Shown here: positions 26,296 through 33,993 of the stretch, piece by piece
Layout of the letters: every line of letters begins with the position of its first letter
How positions within the stretch are numbered: the first letter of the stretch is position 1
Assembly (NCBI GenBank): GCA_963800725.1
Contig: CAWDCE010000019.1
Coordinates: 220,752-284,751, forward strand
Direction: 5' to 3'
Source of the DNA: Bog-473 sp963800725
GTDB lineage: Bacteria > Actinomycetota > Acidimicrobiia > Acidimicrobiales > RAAP-2
Length of the DNA stretch: 64,000 bases
Translations under genes and position numbers: made by a program
The notes under the pieces: model-generated
Told to the model about the DNA's origin: nothing
Seen by the model: only the letters and a program-made list of their open reading frames with translations
Database searches by the model: none

Positions 26296-27474
26296 TTCGT
26301 TCTCCCCAATCGTTCAAAGCCTGGCGCGCGTCGCACCAGCGATGGCTCGAGTTCAGCCACGGCGCCGGCTCCGCACAATGCCATCGTCCGGGCCAACTCG
26401 CGCTCGAAGTTCGCCAAGAGGTTTGCTACCCCATCGGCCCCACCCACCGCCAATGACCACAGTGACGGGCGCCCGATCAAGGTGCCCCGGGCCCCGAGGG
26501 CCAGCGCCTTGGCCGCGTCGGGGGCTCGGCGGATCCCGCCATCGACGTAGACCTCGATGCGGTCCCCGACTGCGTCGACGATCTCGGCCACGACATCGGC
26601 GGTGGCGGGCGCATCGTTGAGCTGGCGGCCACCGTGATTCGACACCACGACCGCCGCTGCCCCGGCGTCGGCGCACCGCCAGCGCGTCGTCGGCACGCAG
26701 CACTCCCTTGGCCACCACCGGCAGATCGCTGAGGGCGGCGAGCCAACCAATGTCATCGGGGGTCAATGCCGGTTCAAACTCCGCGCCCACCACGGCCATG
26801 AAGCCACCTTCGTGCGCCCGCAGCGTGCTGGCCGGGTTGAGATTGGGCAGTGACAGGTGATCGGGGAGGTGCATCGCGCTGGTCACCTCACGTCGTCGCA
26901 TGCCCGGCACGGGCGCGTCCACGGTGAGCACCAGGGCGCGGTAGTGGTGGGCGGCGGCGCGAGCGACGAGCTCGGCGGTCCTGGCCCGGTCGCGCAGTAC
27001 ATAGACCTGCATCCAGCGTGGCGAGCCCGGGGCGGCGGCATCAACGTCTTCGAGCGATGAGGTGGCGAGCGAAGAGAGGACCATGAGCACACCCGCTTGG
27101 GCGGCCCCCCTCGCCATTGCGGTCTCGCCGTCGGGGTGGGCCAAGCCCTGAATCGCGGTAGGACCGACGATTACCGGTGAGCGCACCGTCTGGCCGAGCA
27201 TGGTGGTGGCGGTGCTGACGTCGGTGATGCCGGCGAGCACCTTGGGGTGGAGTTGCCACCGACCCCAGGCTTGAACGCTGTCGCGAAGGAGCCGCTCGTC
27301 GTCGGATCCACCCGCGTAGTAGGCGTACGTCATCTCGCCGATGATCCGGCGGGCCTCATGCTCGAGGTCGTCGATGGAAACATCGAGGCCAGCCTGGGTT
27401 TTGGTGCCCGCCGCGATGGCGGAAGCGCCTTGGTTGGGAGTCGACCGGTCGGTGCTGGCAGGATGATCGGTCAC
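26292..27474 (-). CDS. FMN-dependent alpha-hydroxy-acid oxidase/dehydrogenase, lactate-oxidase-like (one frame break)
   Basis: A TIM-barrel flavoprotein. AYYAGGSDDERLLRDSVQAW, PVIVGPTAIQGLAHPDGETA, LSSLATSSLEDVDAA and ALVLTVDAPVPGMRRREV lead to a break near 26690. The active-site stretch AGAAAVVVSNHGGRQLNDAP then follows, where SNHGGRQ contains the catalytic His and an Arg, and IEVYVDGGIRRAPDAAKALA binds the FMN phosphate. Restored length is about 394. GTG 27474 is a reasonable start. ATG codons at 27507 and 27501 are alternatives. The enzyme oxidises an L-2-hydroxyacid to the 2-oxoacid. It is translationally coupled to the acyl-CoA synthetase, so a hydroxy-acid breakdown pathway is possible. 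Confidence 0.82.
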
Positions 27475-27533
27475 AGGCCGCAATCTAGGCCGCAGCTTCA
27501 TCCTCATCCCACTTTGTCCCTTCCGGAGGTGAC

Positions 27534-28409
27534 ATGCGTTTCTCGTATGCCGAATCGATGACCAATCCGTCGTTCTACCTCCCACTGGCCCGGGCGGCCG
27601 AGGAGGCCAGCTTCGACTCGATGGTCATTCCCGACAGCATCTGTTACCCCGAAGAATCCGATACCCGCTACCCATTCAATCCCGACGGCACTCGCGAGTT
27701 CTTGGAGGACAAGCCGTTCTTGGAGCCCTTCTCGCTCATCCCCGCCATGGGGGCGGTGACCGAGAAGCTGCGCTTCGTGACCTTTGTGGTCAAGCTTCCG
27801 ATCCGCCACCCGGTGCTGGTCGCCAAACAGGTGAGCTCGACCGCGGTGCTCACCGACAACCGCTTGTTGCTCGGCGTCGGGACGAGCCCATGGCCCGAGG
27901 ACTACACCGTGTGTGGCGTGCCCTGGGCCGGTCGCGGCAAGCGCATGGACGAACAGATCGAAGTGATGCGCGGGCTCATGGCCGGCGGGTATTTCGAGTA
28001 CCACGGTGAGGTCTTTGATCTCCCCTCGGTCAAGATGAGCCCGACACCGACCAAGCCGGTGCCGATCCTCATTGGTGGTCACCATGAGGCGGCGCTGCGT
28101 CGGGCTGCGGTGAGCGGCGACGGGTGGCTGCACGGGGGTGGCGACCCGGCGGACCTGCCCGGGCTCTTGGAGCGGCTGGCCCAGCTGCGCACCGAAGCGG
28201 GCACCGCGGACAAGCCCTTCGAGGTTCACGTCATCTCACTCGATGCCTACAGCGTGGACGGGGTGCGCCGACTCGAAGACCTCGGTGTGACCGACGTCAT
28301 CGTCGGATTCCGTTGGCCCTACGTCCCCGAACAAGACAGCGAGACCCTGGCCACCAAGATCGATGCGCTCAATCGTTTCAGCGACGATGTCATTGCCAAG
28401 GTGAAGTGA
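27534..28409 (+). CDS. F420-dependent LLM-class oxidoreductase
   Basis: An intact 291-residue luciferase-like TIM barrel with RFSYAESMTNPSFYLPLARA, FDSMVIPDSICYPEESDTRY, LPIRHPVLVAKQVSSTAVLT, NRLLLGVGTSPWPEDYTVCG and PVPILIGGHHEAALRRAAVS. These features are of F420-dependent oxidoreductases of the Rv-type TIGR family. GGAGG sits seven bases before the ATG. It starts a four-gene run (LLM, SnoaL-like, DUF35, thiolase) that reads as one accessory catabolic module. The substrate is unknown, and a steroid- or lipid-like compound would fit the neighbours. Confidence 0.85.
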   Translation: MRFSYAESMTNPSFYLPLARAAEEASFDSMVIPDSICYPEESDTRYPFNPDGTREFLEDKPFLEPFSLIPAMGAVTEKLRFVTFVVKLPIRHPVLVAKQVSSTAVLTDNRLLLGVGTSPWPEDYTVCGVPWAGRGKRMDEQIEVMRGLMAGGYFEYHGEVFDLPSVKMSPTPTKPVPILIGGHHEAALRRAAVSGDGWLHGGGDPADLPGLLERLAQLRTEAGTADKPFEVHVISLDAYSVDGVRRLEDLGVTDVIVGFRWPYVPEQDSETLATKIDALNRFSDDVIAKVK

Positions 28410-28441
28410 GGTGTCCATCCAACGAGCGATGAGAGGGAACG

Positions 28442-28873
28442 GTGACTGAGCATACGAACGGAGCGCCATTGACCGCACGCGAGCTTGGGATTCGCTCCCG
28501 GGCCGCCGTGCATGCCGGGGATCGACAAGCCTGGCTCGACCTGTTCGCCGACGACGCGGTGGTTCAAGACCCCGTCGGGCCTTCGCCCATGGATCCAACG
28601 GGGAACGGCCACCGAGGGCGCGAGGCCATCGCGGCCTTCTACGACACGGTCATCGCTCAGAGCGAAGGAATCGATTTTGAGATTCAAGAGTCCTACCTGT
28701 GCGGCGACGAGGTGGCCGATGTCGGGATCATCCGCACCACACTGGCGGGCGGGACCCACCAGGCCGTCGTGCACGGCGTCTATACCTACCGGACCAATGG
28801 TGACGACAAGATCGCCGCGCTGCGGGCATTTTGGGAGGTCGACGGGCTTGAACTGGTCGAACTCCAATCCTGA
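28442..28873 (+). CDS. SnoaL/NTF2-like protein (ketosteroid-isomerase-like fold)
   Basis: 143 residues from GTG 28442 with GAGAGGGAA just before it. The alpha helix LGIRSRAAVHAGDRQAWLDL, the FADDAVVQDPVGPSPMDPTG segment, HRGREAIAAFYDTVIAQSEG and the HGVYTYRTNGDDKIAALRAF strand fit the SnoaL fold. In this type an acidic residue in DDAVVQDPVG often faces the cavity, as in ketosteroid isomerase-related proteins. It sits between an F420 oxidoreductase and a DUF35/thiolase pair, so an isomerase or hydratase step in that pathway is plausible. Confidence 0.8.
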   Translation: MTEHTNGAPLTARELGIRSRAAVHAGDRQAWLDLFADDAVVQDPVGPSPMDPTGNGHRGREAIAAFYDTVIAQSEGIDFEIQESYLCGDEVADVGIIRTTLAGGTHQAVVHGVYTYRTNGDDKIAALRAFWEVDGLELVELQS

Positions 28874-28918
28874 GCTGACGGGCGGGCCGCGTTGCGTGGG
28901 TGACCTACATTGACCGCC

Positions 28919-29320
28919 ATGCGTGTCATGGTCAAAGAGGGCCTCTTCGTCGACGCCGATCCGCCCACCTTGCTTGGGAGCCACTGCACTTCATGCGGCG
29001 CGTACCACTTTCCCCGACACGACACCTGTCCGTACTGCTCGATCGAGGACCCCACTGCGGTCGAGCTCTCGTCGACGGGCACCTTGTGGTCGTGGACCGC
29101 GGTCACTGCCCCGCCTCCGGGATATAGCGGCGAGGTTCCCTTCGGTATCGGCGTGGTCGAACTCGACGACGGTATACGAGTCATCAGCCGGCTGACCGAG
29201 AGTGACCCGACTGCTCTGTCGCTCGGTACGCCGATGCAGCTTTGCATCGTGGCGCTCCACACAGACGCCGAGGGCAACGAGGTCGTCACTTACGCGTTCG
29301 CACCGGTAGGTACGTCGTGA
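28919..29320 (+). CDS. DUF35 zinc-ribbon OB-fold protein
   Basis: 133 residues from ATG 28919. The frame also opens at TTG 28910. Four cysteines in SHCTSCGAYHFPRHDTCPYC form the rubredoxin-like zinc ribbon, followed by an OB-fold (GTLWSWTAVTAPPPGYSGEV, FGIGVVELDDGIRVISRLTE). DUF35 proteins are accessory subunits for thiolase-fold enzymes, for example the C-terminal part of ChsH2 that binds the Ltp2 aldolase. The stop overlaps the thiolase start by GTGA, which supports a stable complex between the two products. Confidence 0.88.
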   Translation: MRVMVKEGLFVDADPPTLLGSHCTSCGAYHFPRHDTCPYCSIEDPTAVELSSTGTLWSWTAVTAPPPGYSGEVPFGIGVVELDDGIRVISRLTESDPTALSLGTPMQLCIVALHTDAEGNEVVTYAFAPVGTS

Positions 29321-30462
29321 CGGACGTGGTCATCACCGGCGTCGGCATGCATCCCTTCGGTCGATTTGATGGAGTCTCGACCACCGACATGGGGGTGCAC
29401 GCGGTGCGCCTGGCGCTGCGTCAAGCGGGAGTGGGCCGAGGCGGGTTCGGTGCCGCGTTCTGTGGCACGGCGTACGGTGGAGTGGCCACCGGGCACAAGG
29501 TGCTCAGCCGGCTCGGCATGACCGGCATGCCAATCGTTGACGTCGAGGCCGGATGTGCCAGCGGCGGGGCTGCCTTGATGTTGGCCGCGGGGGCCATACG
29601 GGCCGGTCAGTACGACACGGTGTTGGTATTTGGAACCGAAAAGATGCCGCGGGGCATCATCCGCTCCTCTTTCTTCGAGCCCTGGCAGGAAGAGGCGGGC
29701 TTGGCGGCCACCCCGGCATTTTTCGGGTTGCGGGCGCAGCGTCTCGCCCTCAACTCGGGCGTGACCAAGGAGCACCTGGCCCAAGTCGTGGTCAAGAACC
29801 GTCGTCATGGTGCGGCCAACCCCGACGCCATGTTCCAAAAAGAGGTGACCGCTGAGGCCGTCTTGGCATCGCGCCTCGTGTGCGACCCGTTGCACCTGTT
29901 CATGTTGTGCTCACCAAACGAAGGTGCGGCTGCCGTGGTTTTGACGCGTGACGACCGGGCCCAGGGGTCGGGTGCGGTCCCGGTCACTTTGGCCGGAGCC
30001 GTGTTGCGCTCCCACCTCCCCGGGGCCGTGCTGAGCGAGTCCACGCCGCTGTCGGGACTCGTCGACGATGACGTGGATCCACCCTCGACCTTGGCGGCCA
30101 CCGCGGCCTTCGAAGAAGCCGGACTTGGGCCGGGCGACCTCGACGTGGTGGAGTGCCAAGACACCGACGCTGCCCGCGAACTCTTGTCGTATGAGGAGCT
30201 CGGCTTGTGCGAACCCGGTGGTTCGGCGGCGCTCCTCGACTCGGGAGCCACCCATCTAGGTGGCCGCCTTCCGGTCAATCCAAGTGGTGGGCTGCTCTCA
30301 AAAGGCGAGCCTCTCGGAGCCTCTGCCCTCGGTCAGGTCGTCGAACTTGTGCGCCAACTCCGCGGCGAGTGCGGCGCCCGTCAGGTTCCCAACGCCCGTG
30401 TGGCCCTGGCCCATACGGTCGGCCGGGGGGCCAACGCCGGCGTGGTGGTCCTCACCCGCTGA
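29317..30462 (+). CDS. Thiolase-fold lipid-transfer protein (Ltp2-like)
   Basis: 381 residues from GTG 29317, coupled to the DUF35 gene. The nucleophile Cys80 is kept in VDVEAGCASGGAALMLAAGA. In the C-terminal loop the thiolase His is replaced by Glu331 (GGLLSKGEPLGASALGQV), and a second catalytic element reads VALAHTVGRGANAG. Loss of that His occurs in thiolase-fold proteins that are not normal thiolases, including Ltp-type retro-aldolases acting on steroid side-chain CoA thioesters. With a DUF35 partner, an aldolase or a degenerate thiolase is more likely than a standard acetyl-CoA acetyltransferase. Confidence 0.82.
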   Translation: MTDVVITGVGMHPFGRFDGVSTTDMGVHAVRLALRQAGVGRGGFGAAFCGTAYGGVATGHKVLSRLGMTGMPIVDVEAGCASGGAALMLAAGAIRAGQYDTVLVFGTEKMPRGIIRSSFFEPWQEEAGLAATPAFFGLRAQRLALNSGVTKEHLAQVVVKNRRHGAANPDAMFQKEVTAEAVLASRLVCDPLHLFMLCSPNEGAAAVVLTRDDRAQGSGAVPVTLAGAVLRSHLPGAVLSESTPLSGLVDDDVDPPSTLAATAAFEEAGLGPGDLDVVECQDTDAARELLSYEELGLCEPGGSAALLDSGATHLGGRLPVNPSGGLLSKGEPLGASALGQVVELVRQLRGECGARQVPNARVALAHTVGRGANAGVVVLTR

Positions 30463-30479
30463 TCACATTCCTTCGGCAT

Positions 30480-30497
30480 CAGCTGGGAGACCAGCTG
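30480..30497. terminator. Hairpin between convergent genes, possible bidirectional terminator
   Basis: CAGCTGG (30480-30486) and CCAGCTG (30491-30497) form a perfect 7-bp stem with loop GAGA, exactly in the 37-base gap between the convergent thiolase (ends 30462) and HAD gene (ends 30500). There is no U-tract on either strand, so intrinsic termination is uncertain. Confidence 0.4.
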
Positions 30498-30499
30498 TA

Positions 30500-31264
30500 T
30501 CACGGTGACGAAGGCGAGACGTTGGACAATGCCCTCAGCACGTCGGGAAGTTCGACAAGGGACCCAATGACGGCGTCGGGCGACTCGGTGGTGCCCACCG
30601 GGGAGACATAAGGCCCACGTCGATCCCGATCGATCCACACCGCCCTCCAGCCGGCACGTTTGGCCCCGACCACGTCGTTGAGCGGATGGTCGCCGACCAG
30701 GACACACGCCGCGGGGTCGATCCGCATGGTGTCCTCGACAACGGCGAAGATACCCCGATCGGGCTTCGCCACACGATGGTCCTGTGCAAATACGACCGCC
30801 TCGAAGATGCCCCCGAGTCCGATGGCCTCGGGCAGCCGGCTGCCGTTGGACAACAGGCCAATTCGATAGATCGTCTTCAGCCCCATCAGACAGGGCATCG
30901 CGTCGTCGAAGAGGGCGGGATCCCGATCGCGGTAGCGGTAGTACGAGGCGGCCAGGGTGTGGGCCAGCGCCACGTCCTCGGTGTCGGTGGCGCCGCTGGT
31001 TTCGGTGCGCAGACGTTGGAGTGAGCGAATGAACCCGAGCGTGCGCAGGCGCAGGAGGTTGAACTCCACTCCCTTGAGCTCCTTGGCCACCGCGCCACGG
31101 TCGCGTTGGAGGTCCGCCACCGTGAGTGCTTGGGCTGGTGCCCCCGGTCGCGCTCGGCGGATGTCGTCGAGCGTGGCTTCGAGTGCCGTGCGCATCACCG
31201 ATTGAAAGTCCCACAATGTCTGGTCGCCGTCGAAGAGTACGGCCTCGATCGCCGCGACACTCAC
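30500..31264 (-). CDS. HAD-superfamily hydrolase
   Basis: 254 residues from GTG 31264. Motif I is AVLFDGDQTLWDFQSVMRTA with a full DxDxT, motif II is IYRIGLLSNGSRLPEAIGLG, motif III includes HRVAKPDRGIFAVV and motif IV is CVLVGDHPLNDVVGAKRAGW. The helical cap (LKGVEFNLLRLRTLGFIRSL) puts it in subfamily I. The longer frame to 31330 overlaps the quinone oxidoreductase and is not preferred. It is a probable phosphatase of unknown substrate, 13 bases downstream of the oxidoreductase and probably in its transcript. Confidence 0.82.
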   Translation of the reverse strand: MSVAAIEAVLFDGDQTLWDFQSVMRTALEATLDDIRRARPGAPAQALTVADLQRDRGAVAKELKGVEFNLLRLRTLGFIRSLQRLRTETSGATDTEDVALAHTLAASYYRYRDRDPALFDDAMPCLMGLKTIYRIGLLSNGSRLPEAIGLGGIFEAVVFAQDHRVAKPDRGIFAVVEDTMRIDPAACVLVGDHPLNDVVGAKRAGWRAVWIDRDRRGPYVSPVGTTESPDAVIGSLVELPDVLRALSNVSPSSP

Positions 31265-31277
31265 TGTGCGTCTCGAG

Positions 31278-32219
31278 TCAATTGACGAGGACCACTTTTC
31301 CGAATTTCCCACCACTGGCGAAACGGTCATAGGCCACCGTGGCCTCGCTCAGGGCGAACGTGTCGCACACCGGAACGTGGATGCGGCCGCCCGCAAGGAG
31401 TGGCAGCACATGGGAACGAACCGACGTGGTCACCGCGGCTTTCTCGCTCGGGGTGCGGCCCCGCAGCGTGGAGCCGCCGATGCGCGCTCGAGCACCCATG
31501 AGCGCCAAGAGATTGATCTCGACTTTGGCCCCAGACCCCACCCCAATCACCACGATGCGGGCGCCGGTCGCCAGGTGGGGGAGCACGGTGGTCAAGCTGG
31601 CCTGGCCAACCAGCTCGAGCACGACATCGTATGGGCCGTGCGCTGCGACCTCGTCGGGTCCGATGACGACCGCGGCCCCGAGCGATGCCACTTCGTCGCG
31701 CCGGGTCGGGTCACGCACCGTCGCCACCACACTCGCCCCGGTCGCCGCCGCCAATTGCACGCCCGCGGTGCCCACTCCGCCGGCGGCCCCCGTTACCAGC
31801 ACGCGTTCGCCCATGGACAGCTCGGCTTGGGAGAACAACGCGTCGAACGCGGTGAAGAAGGTCTCGGGGAACCCACCGGCCTCGGGCCACGACAAGGGAG
31901 CAGGGACAGCGAGGGCATGCGACTCGTCGACCACCGCCATGGTGGCTTGGGCACCCCCACCGACGATGGCCATGACTCGGTCGCCAGGCGAGTAGGTCCG
32001 TACGGCTGCTCCCACGGCGCTGACTGTCCCGGCCAGCTCCATTCCCGGGATGTCCGCCGGAACCCCGGGCGGTGCGGGATAGAGCCCCGCCCGCTGCATG
32101 ATGTCGGCCCCGTTCAATCCGGCCGCCTGCACGCTGACCAGGAGCTCGGTATCGCCCGGGACCGGGTCCTCGCGCTCTTCGAGGTGAAGTTGGTTGTCCT
32201 TGATCACCACGGCCTGCAT
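31278..32219 (-). CDS. NADPH:quinone oxidoreductase-like protein (zinc-independent MDR)
   Basis: An intact 313-residue medium-chain dehydrogenase/reductase. The N-terminal GroES-like domain has VQAAGLNGADIMQRAGLYPA and IPGMELAGTVSAVGAAVRTY. The NADP-binding loop is RVLVTGAAGGVGTAGVQLAA (AxxGGVG, typical of QOR). No zinc-ligand cysteines are present. The C-terminus ATVAYDRFASGGKFGKVVLV is the usual QOR ending. It probably reduces quinones or activated alkenes. The start is ATG 32219. Upstream lies a 350-base stretch without a clear gene. Confidence 0.88.
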   Translation of the reverse strand: MQAVVIKDNQLHLEEREDPVPGDTELLVSVQAAGLNGADIMQRAGLYPAPPGVPADIPGMELAGTVSAVGAAVRTYSPGDRVMAIVGGGAQATMAVVDESHALAVPAPLSWPEAGGFPETFFTAFDALFSQAELSMGERVLVTGAAGGVGTAGVQLAAATGASVVATVRDPTRRDEVASLGAAVVIGPDEVAAHGPYDVVLELVGQASLTTVLPHLATGARIVVIGVGSGAKVEINLLALMGARARIGGSTLRGRTPSEKAAVTTSVRSHVLPLLAGGRIHVPVCDTFALSEATVAYDRFASGGKFGKVVLVN

Positions 32220-32571
32220 CGGTCCACTCTGACACGTGCGCGCCGCGGTCCTTACTGTGACGGCGTGAAACCTCTCGAGGTAATCGGCTCTGTCGCATCA
32301 CGGGGCATGGAAGACGACGCCCGATGACGGTGCGAGCCACTGAGGATGCGGACTGGTCACGCGAGTGGTTGCGGTCATCTCAACGGTTTCACCCGGTTTT
32401 GGGCTCCCCACTGAAAAACCGCACCGCGACGATGAGTCCGGCCACGCCCCACGCGGCGACGATGGCTACGTCGGCCCACTTGAGTCGCCCGTCATTCGGG
32501 CTTCGGATCGTGATCGGCTGGGTAGGAAGCTCAACGGGCAGGTGGTGAGCCCGGACCGGTATCCTCGGCTC
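32220..32571. other. Gene-poor stretch with possible gene remnants
   Basis: About 350 bases with no full gene. On the plus strand ATG 32324 starts MTVRATEDADWSREWLR, like the first residues of a GNAT acetyltransferase, but the frame then loses sense. On the minus strand a frame ending at TGA 32389 reads LKWADVAIVAAWGVAGLIVA followed by VRFFSGEP, a plausible membrane helix with a polar tail, but it has no start codon in frame. Either could be decay debris or a small gene hit by a frame error. The promoter for the glutathione peroxidase should lie at the right end. Confidence 0.3.
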
Positions 32572-33060
32572 ATGGCTCTCTACGACATTCCCGTCCACAC
32601 CCTCTCGGGGGATGACTCCTCCCTCGGGGCATTTGCCGGCAAGACCCTCTTGGTGGTCAACGTGGCCTCCAAGTGCGGCTTGACCCCGCAATATGAAGGG
32701 CTTGAGCGCCTGCAACGCAACTATGGCGACCGGGGCTTTTCGGTGGTCGGGTTCCCGTGTAACCAGTTCATGGGCCAAGAGCCCGGCACAGCCGAGGAGA
32801 TCCAGGAGTTCTGCTCCACCACCTATGGGGTCAGTTTTCCAATGATGGAGAAGATCGACGTCAATGGAGAGGACCGCAATCCCATCTATGAAGAACTGAC
32901 CGCATTTCCCGATGCCGAGGGCAATGCAGGAGACATCACGTGGAACTTCGAGAAGTTCTTGGTATCGGGGACCGGTGAGATCGTGGGCCGGTTCCGGCCC
33001 CAGGTTGAGCCCGAGGACCCGGCGGTCATCAGCGCGATTGAGGCTGAGTTGTCCGCTTGA
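32572..33060 (+). CDS. Glutathione/thioredoxin peroxidase (GPx family)
   Basis: 162 residues from ATG 32572. Peroxidatic Cys35 lies in VNVASKCGLTPQYEGLERLQ, and VVGFPCNQFMGQEPGTAEEI carries Cys63, the glutamine of the active-site tetrad and the family block. The Trp of WNFEKFLVSGTGEIVGRF completes the Cys-Gln-Trp site. It is a Cys-type, not selenocysteine, enzyme. Most actinobacteria lack glutathione, so thioredoxin or mycoredoxin is the likely reductant. It reduces hydrogen peroxide or lipid hydroperoxides in the cytoplasm. Its stop overlaps the TTG start of the next gene. Confidence 0.92.
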   Translation: MALYDIPVHTLSGDDSSLGAFAGKTLLVVNVASKCGLTPQYEGLERLQRNYGDRGFSVVGFPCNQFMGQEPGTAEEIQEFCSTTYGVSFPMMEKIDVNGEDRNPIYEELTAFPDAEGNAGDITWNFEKFLVSGTGEIVGRFRPQVEPEDPAVISAIEAELSA

Positions 33061-33761
33061 GCGCTTCGAGTGGTGGGCCGGACTTCGCCGCGTCCATTTT
33101 CGACATGGACGGGTTGCTGATCGACTCGGAAATTCTCTGGCACGAGGCTGAGATCGAGATCCTCGGCGCGCTCGGGGTGCCATTGGCCGATGACGGGTGT
33201 CGCCACACCAAGGGGATGTTCGTCGATGAAGTCACGAAGTTCTGGTTCGCGCAATTTCCTTGGACAGGGCCGTCGCCGGCCGAGGTCGCCATCGAAATTG
33301 TGGATCGGGTGATCGCGTTGCTCTTGGAGAAGGGGGAACTCAAGCCCGGCGCCGAACAGGCGATCGCCCTGTGCCAGGGCTTCGGAATGCCCTTGGCCGT
33401 TGCGTCGTCGTCGCAATATCGCCTCATCGAGACCGCCCTCGAACACTTCGATCTGCGCCGCCATTTCACTCTCATTCATTCGGCTGAAGAAGAACCATTC
33501 GGGAAGCCGCACCCGGCCGTGTTCATCACCGCAGCCCATCGCCTGGGTGCCGAGCCGCGCCGTTGCCTCGTGTTCGAAGATTCCCCCGCCGGGGTCCTCG
33601 CAGCCAAGTCCGCCACCATGGCCTGTGTCGCCGTCCCAGAAGCCGGAGAGGGGCATGACCCGGCTTTCGCTCTCGCTGATCTTGTCTTGGCGTCGCTCGT
33701 CGACCTGGATGCGGCACGCTGGCAAGAGGCGCTCGACCACCACTTCGCGCGTTTCACCTGA
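33057..33761 (+). CDS. HAD-family sugar phosphatase, HxpB/YniC-like
   Basis: 234 residues from TTG 33057, coupled to the peroxidase by TTGA. Motif I is ASIFDMDGLLIDSEILWHEA, motif II is MPLAVASSSQYRLIETALEH, motif III includes PFGKPHPAVFITAAHRLG and motif IV is CLVFEDSPAGVLAAKSATMA. This set, and the LLIDSEILW wording, is that of beta-phosphoglucomutase-like hexitol/2-deoxyglucose-6-phosphatases. It should remove phosphate from a small sugar phosphate. The exact sugar is not known. Confidence 0.85.
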   Translation: MSASSGGPDFAASIFDMDGLLIDSEILWHEAEIEILGALGVPLADDGCRHTKGMFVDEVTKFWFAQFPWTGPSPAEVAIEIVDRVIALLLEKGELKPGAEQAIALCQGFGMPLAVASSSQYRLIETALEHFDLRRHFTLIHSAEEEPFGKPHPAVFITAAHRLGAEPRRCLVFEDSPAGVLAAKSATMACVAVPEAGEGHDPAFALADLVLASLVDLDAARWQEALDHHFARFT

Positions 33762-33993
33762 TCAACTCGCTACCAAAGGTCGGCGCGAGTGCGGATCTTG
33801 ATGCCACCGAATCCCGAGGGCCCCGCGACGAGGGTGGTACACCGGGCGCGTATAAATCGGTGCGAACGTGACCGCGGCGGTCACGACAGCTGACCGGGCG
33901 GTGCCCGGGGGGGACCGATGGGGAGATCGAGTGGCATTAGTGTCTTGCGGTACGCCGAGGCCTCGCCCCGGTGACCTCAACGATTGAGACCCT
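33762..33993 (+). promoter_or_regulatory. Long structured ileS leader with a T-box-like sequence
   Basis: 232 bases separate the HAD stop from the ileS start. At 33831-33844 AGGGTGGTACACCG matches 12 of 14 positions of the conserved T-box (AGGGTGGNACCGCG), and its TGGT would pair with the ACCA end of tRNA-Ile. TATAAA at 33851 could instead be a -10. Downstream are inverted repeats GTGACCGC/GCGGTCAC (33868-33884) and CCGGGC/GCCCGG (33894-33908), and the palindrome CGAGGCCTCG (33956-33965). The T-box-like block is also GGTG-GTA-CACC, a simple hairpin, and no clear stem I with an isoleucine specifier is visible, so the riboswitch call is tentative. Confidence 0.3.
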
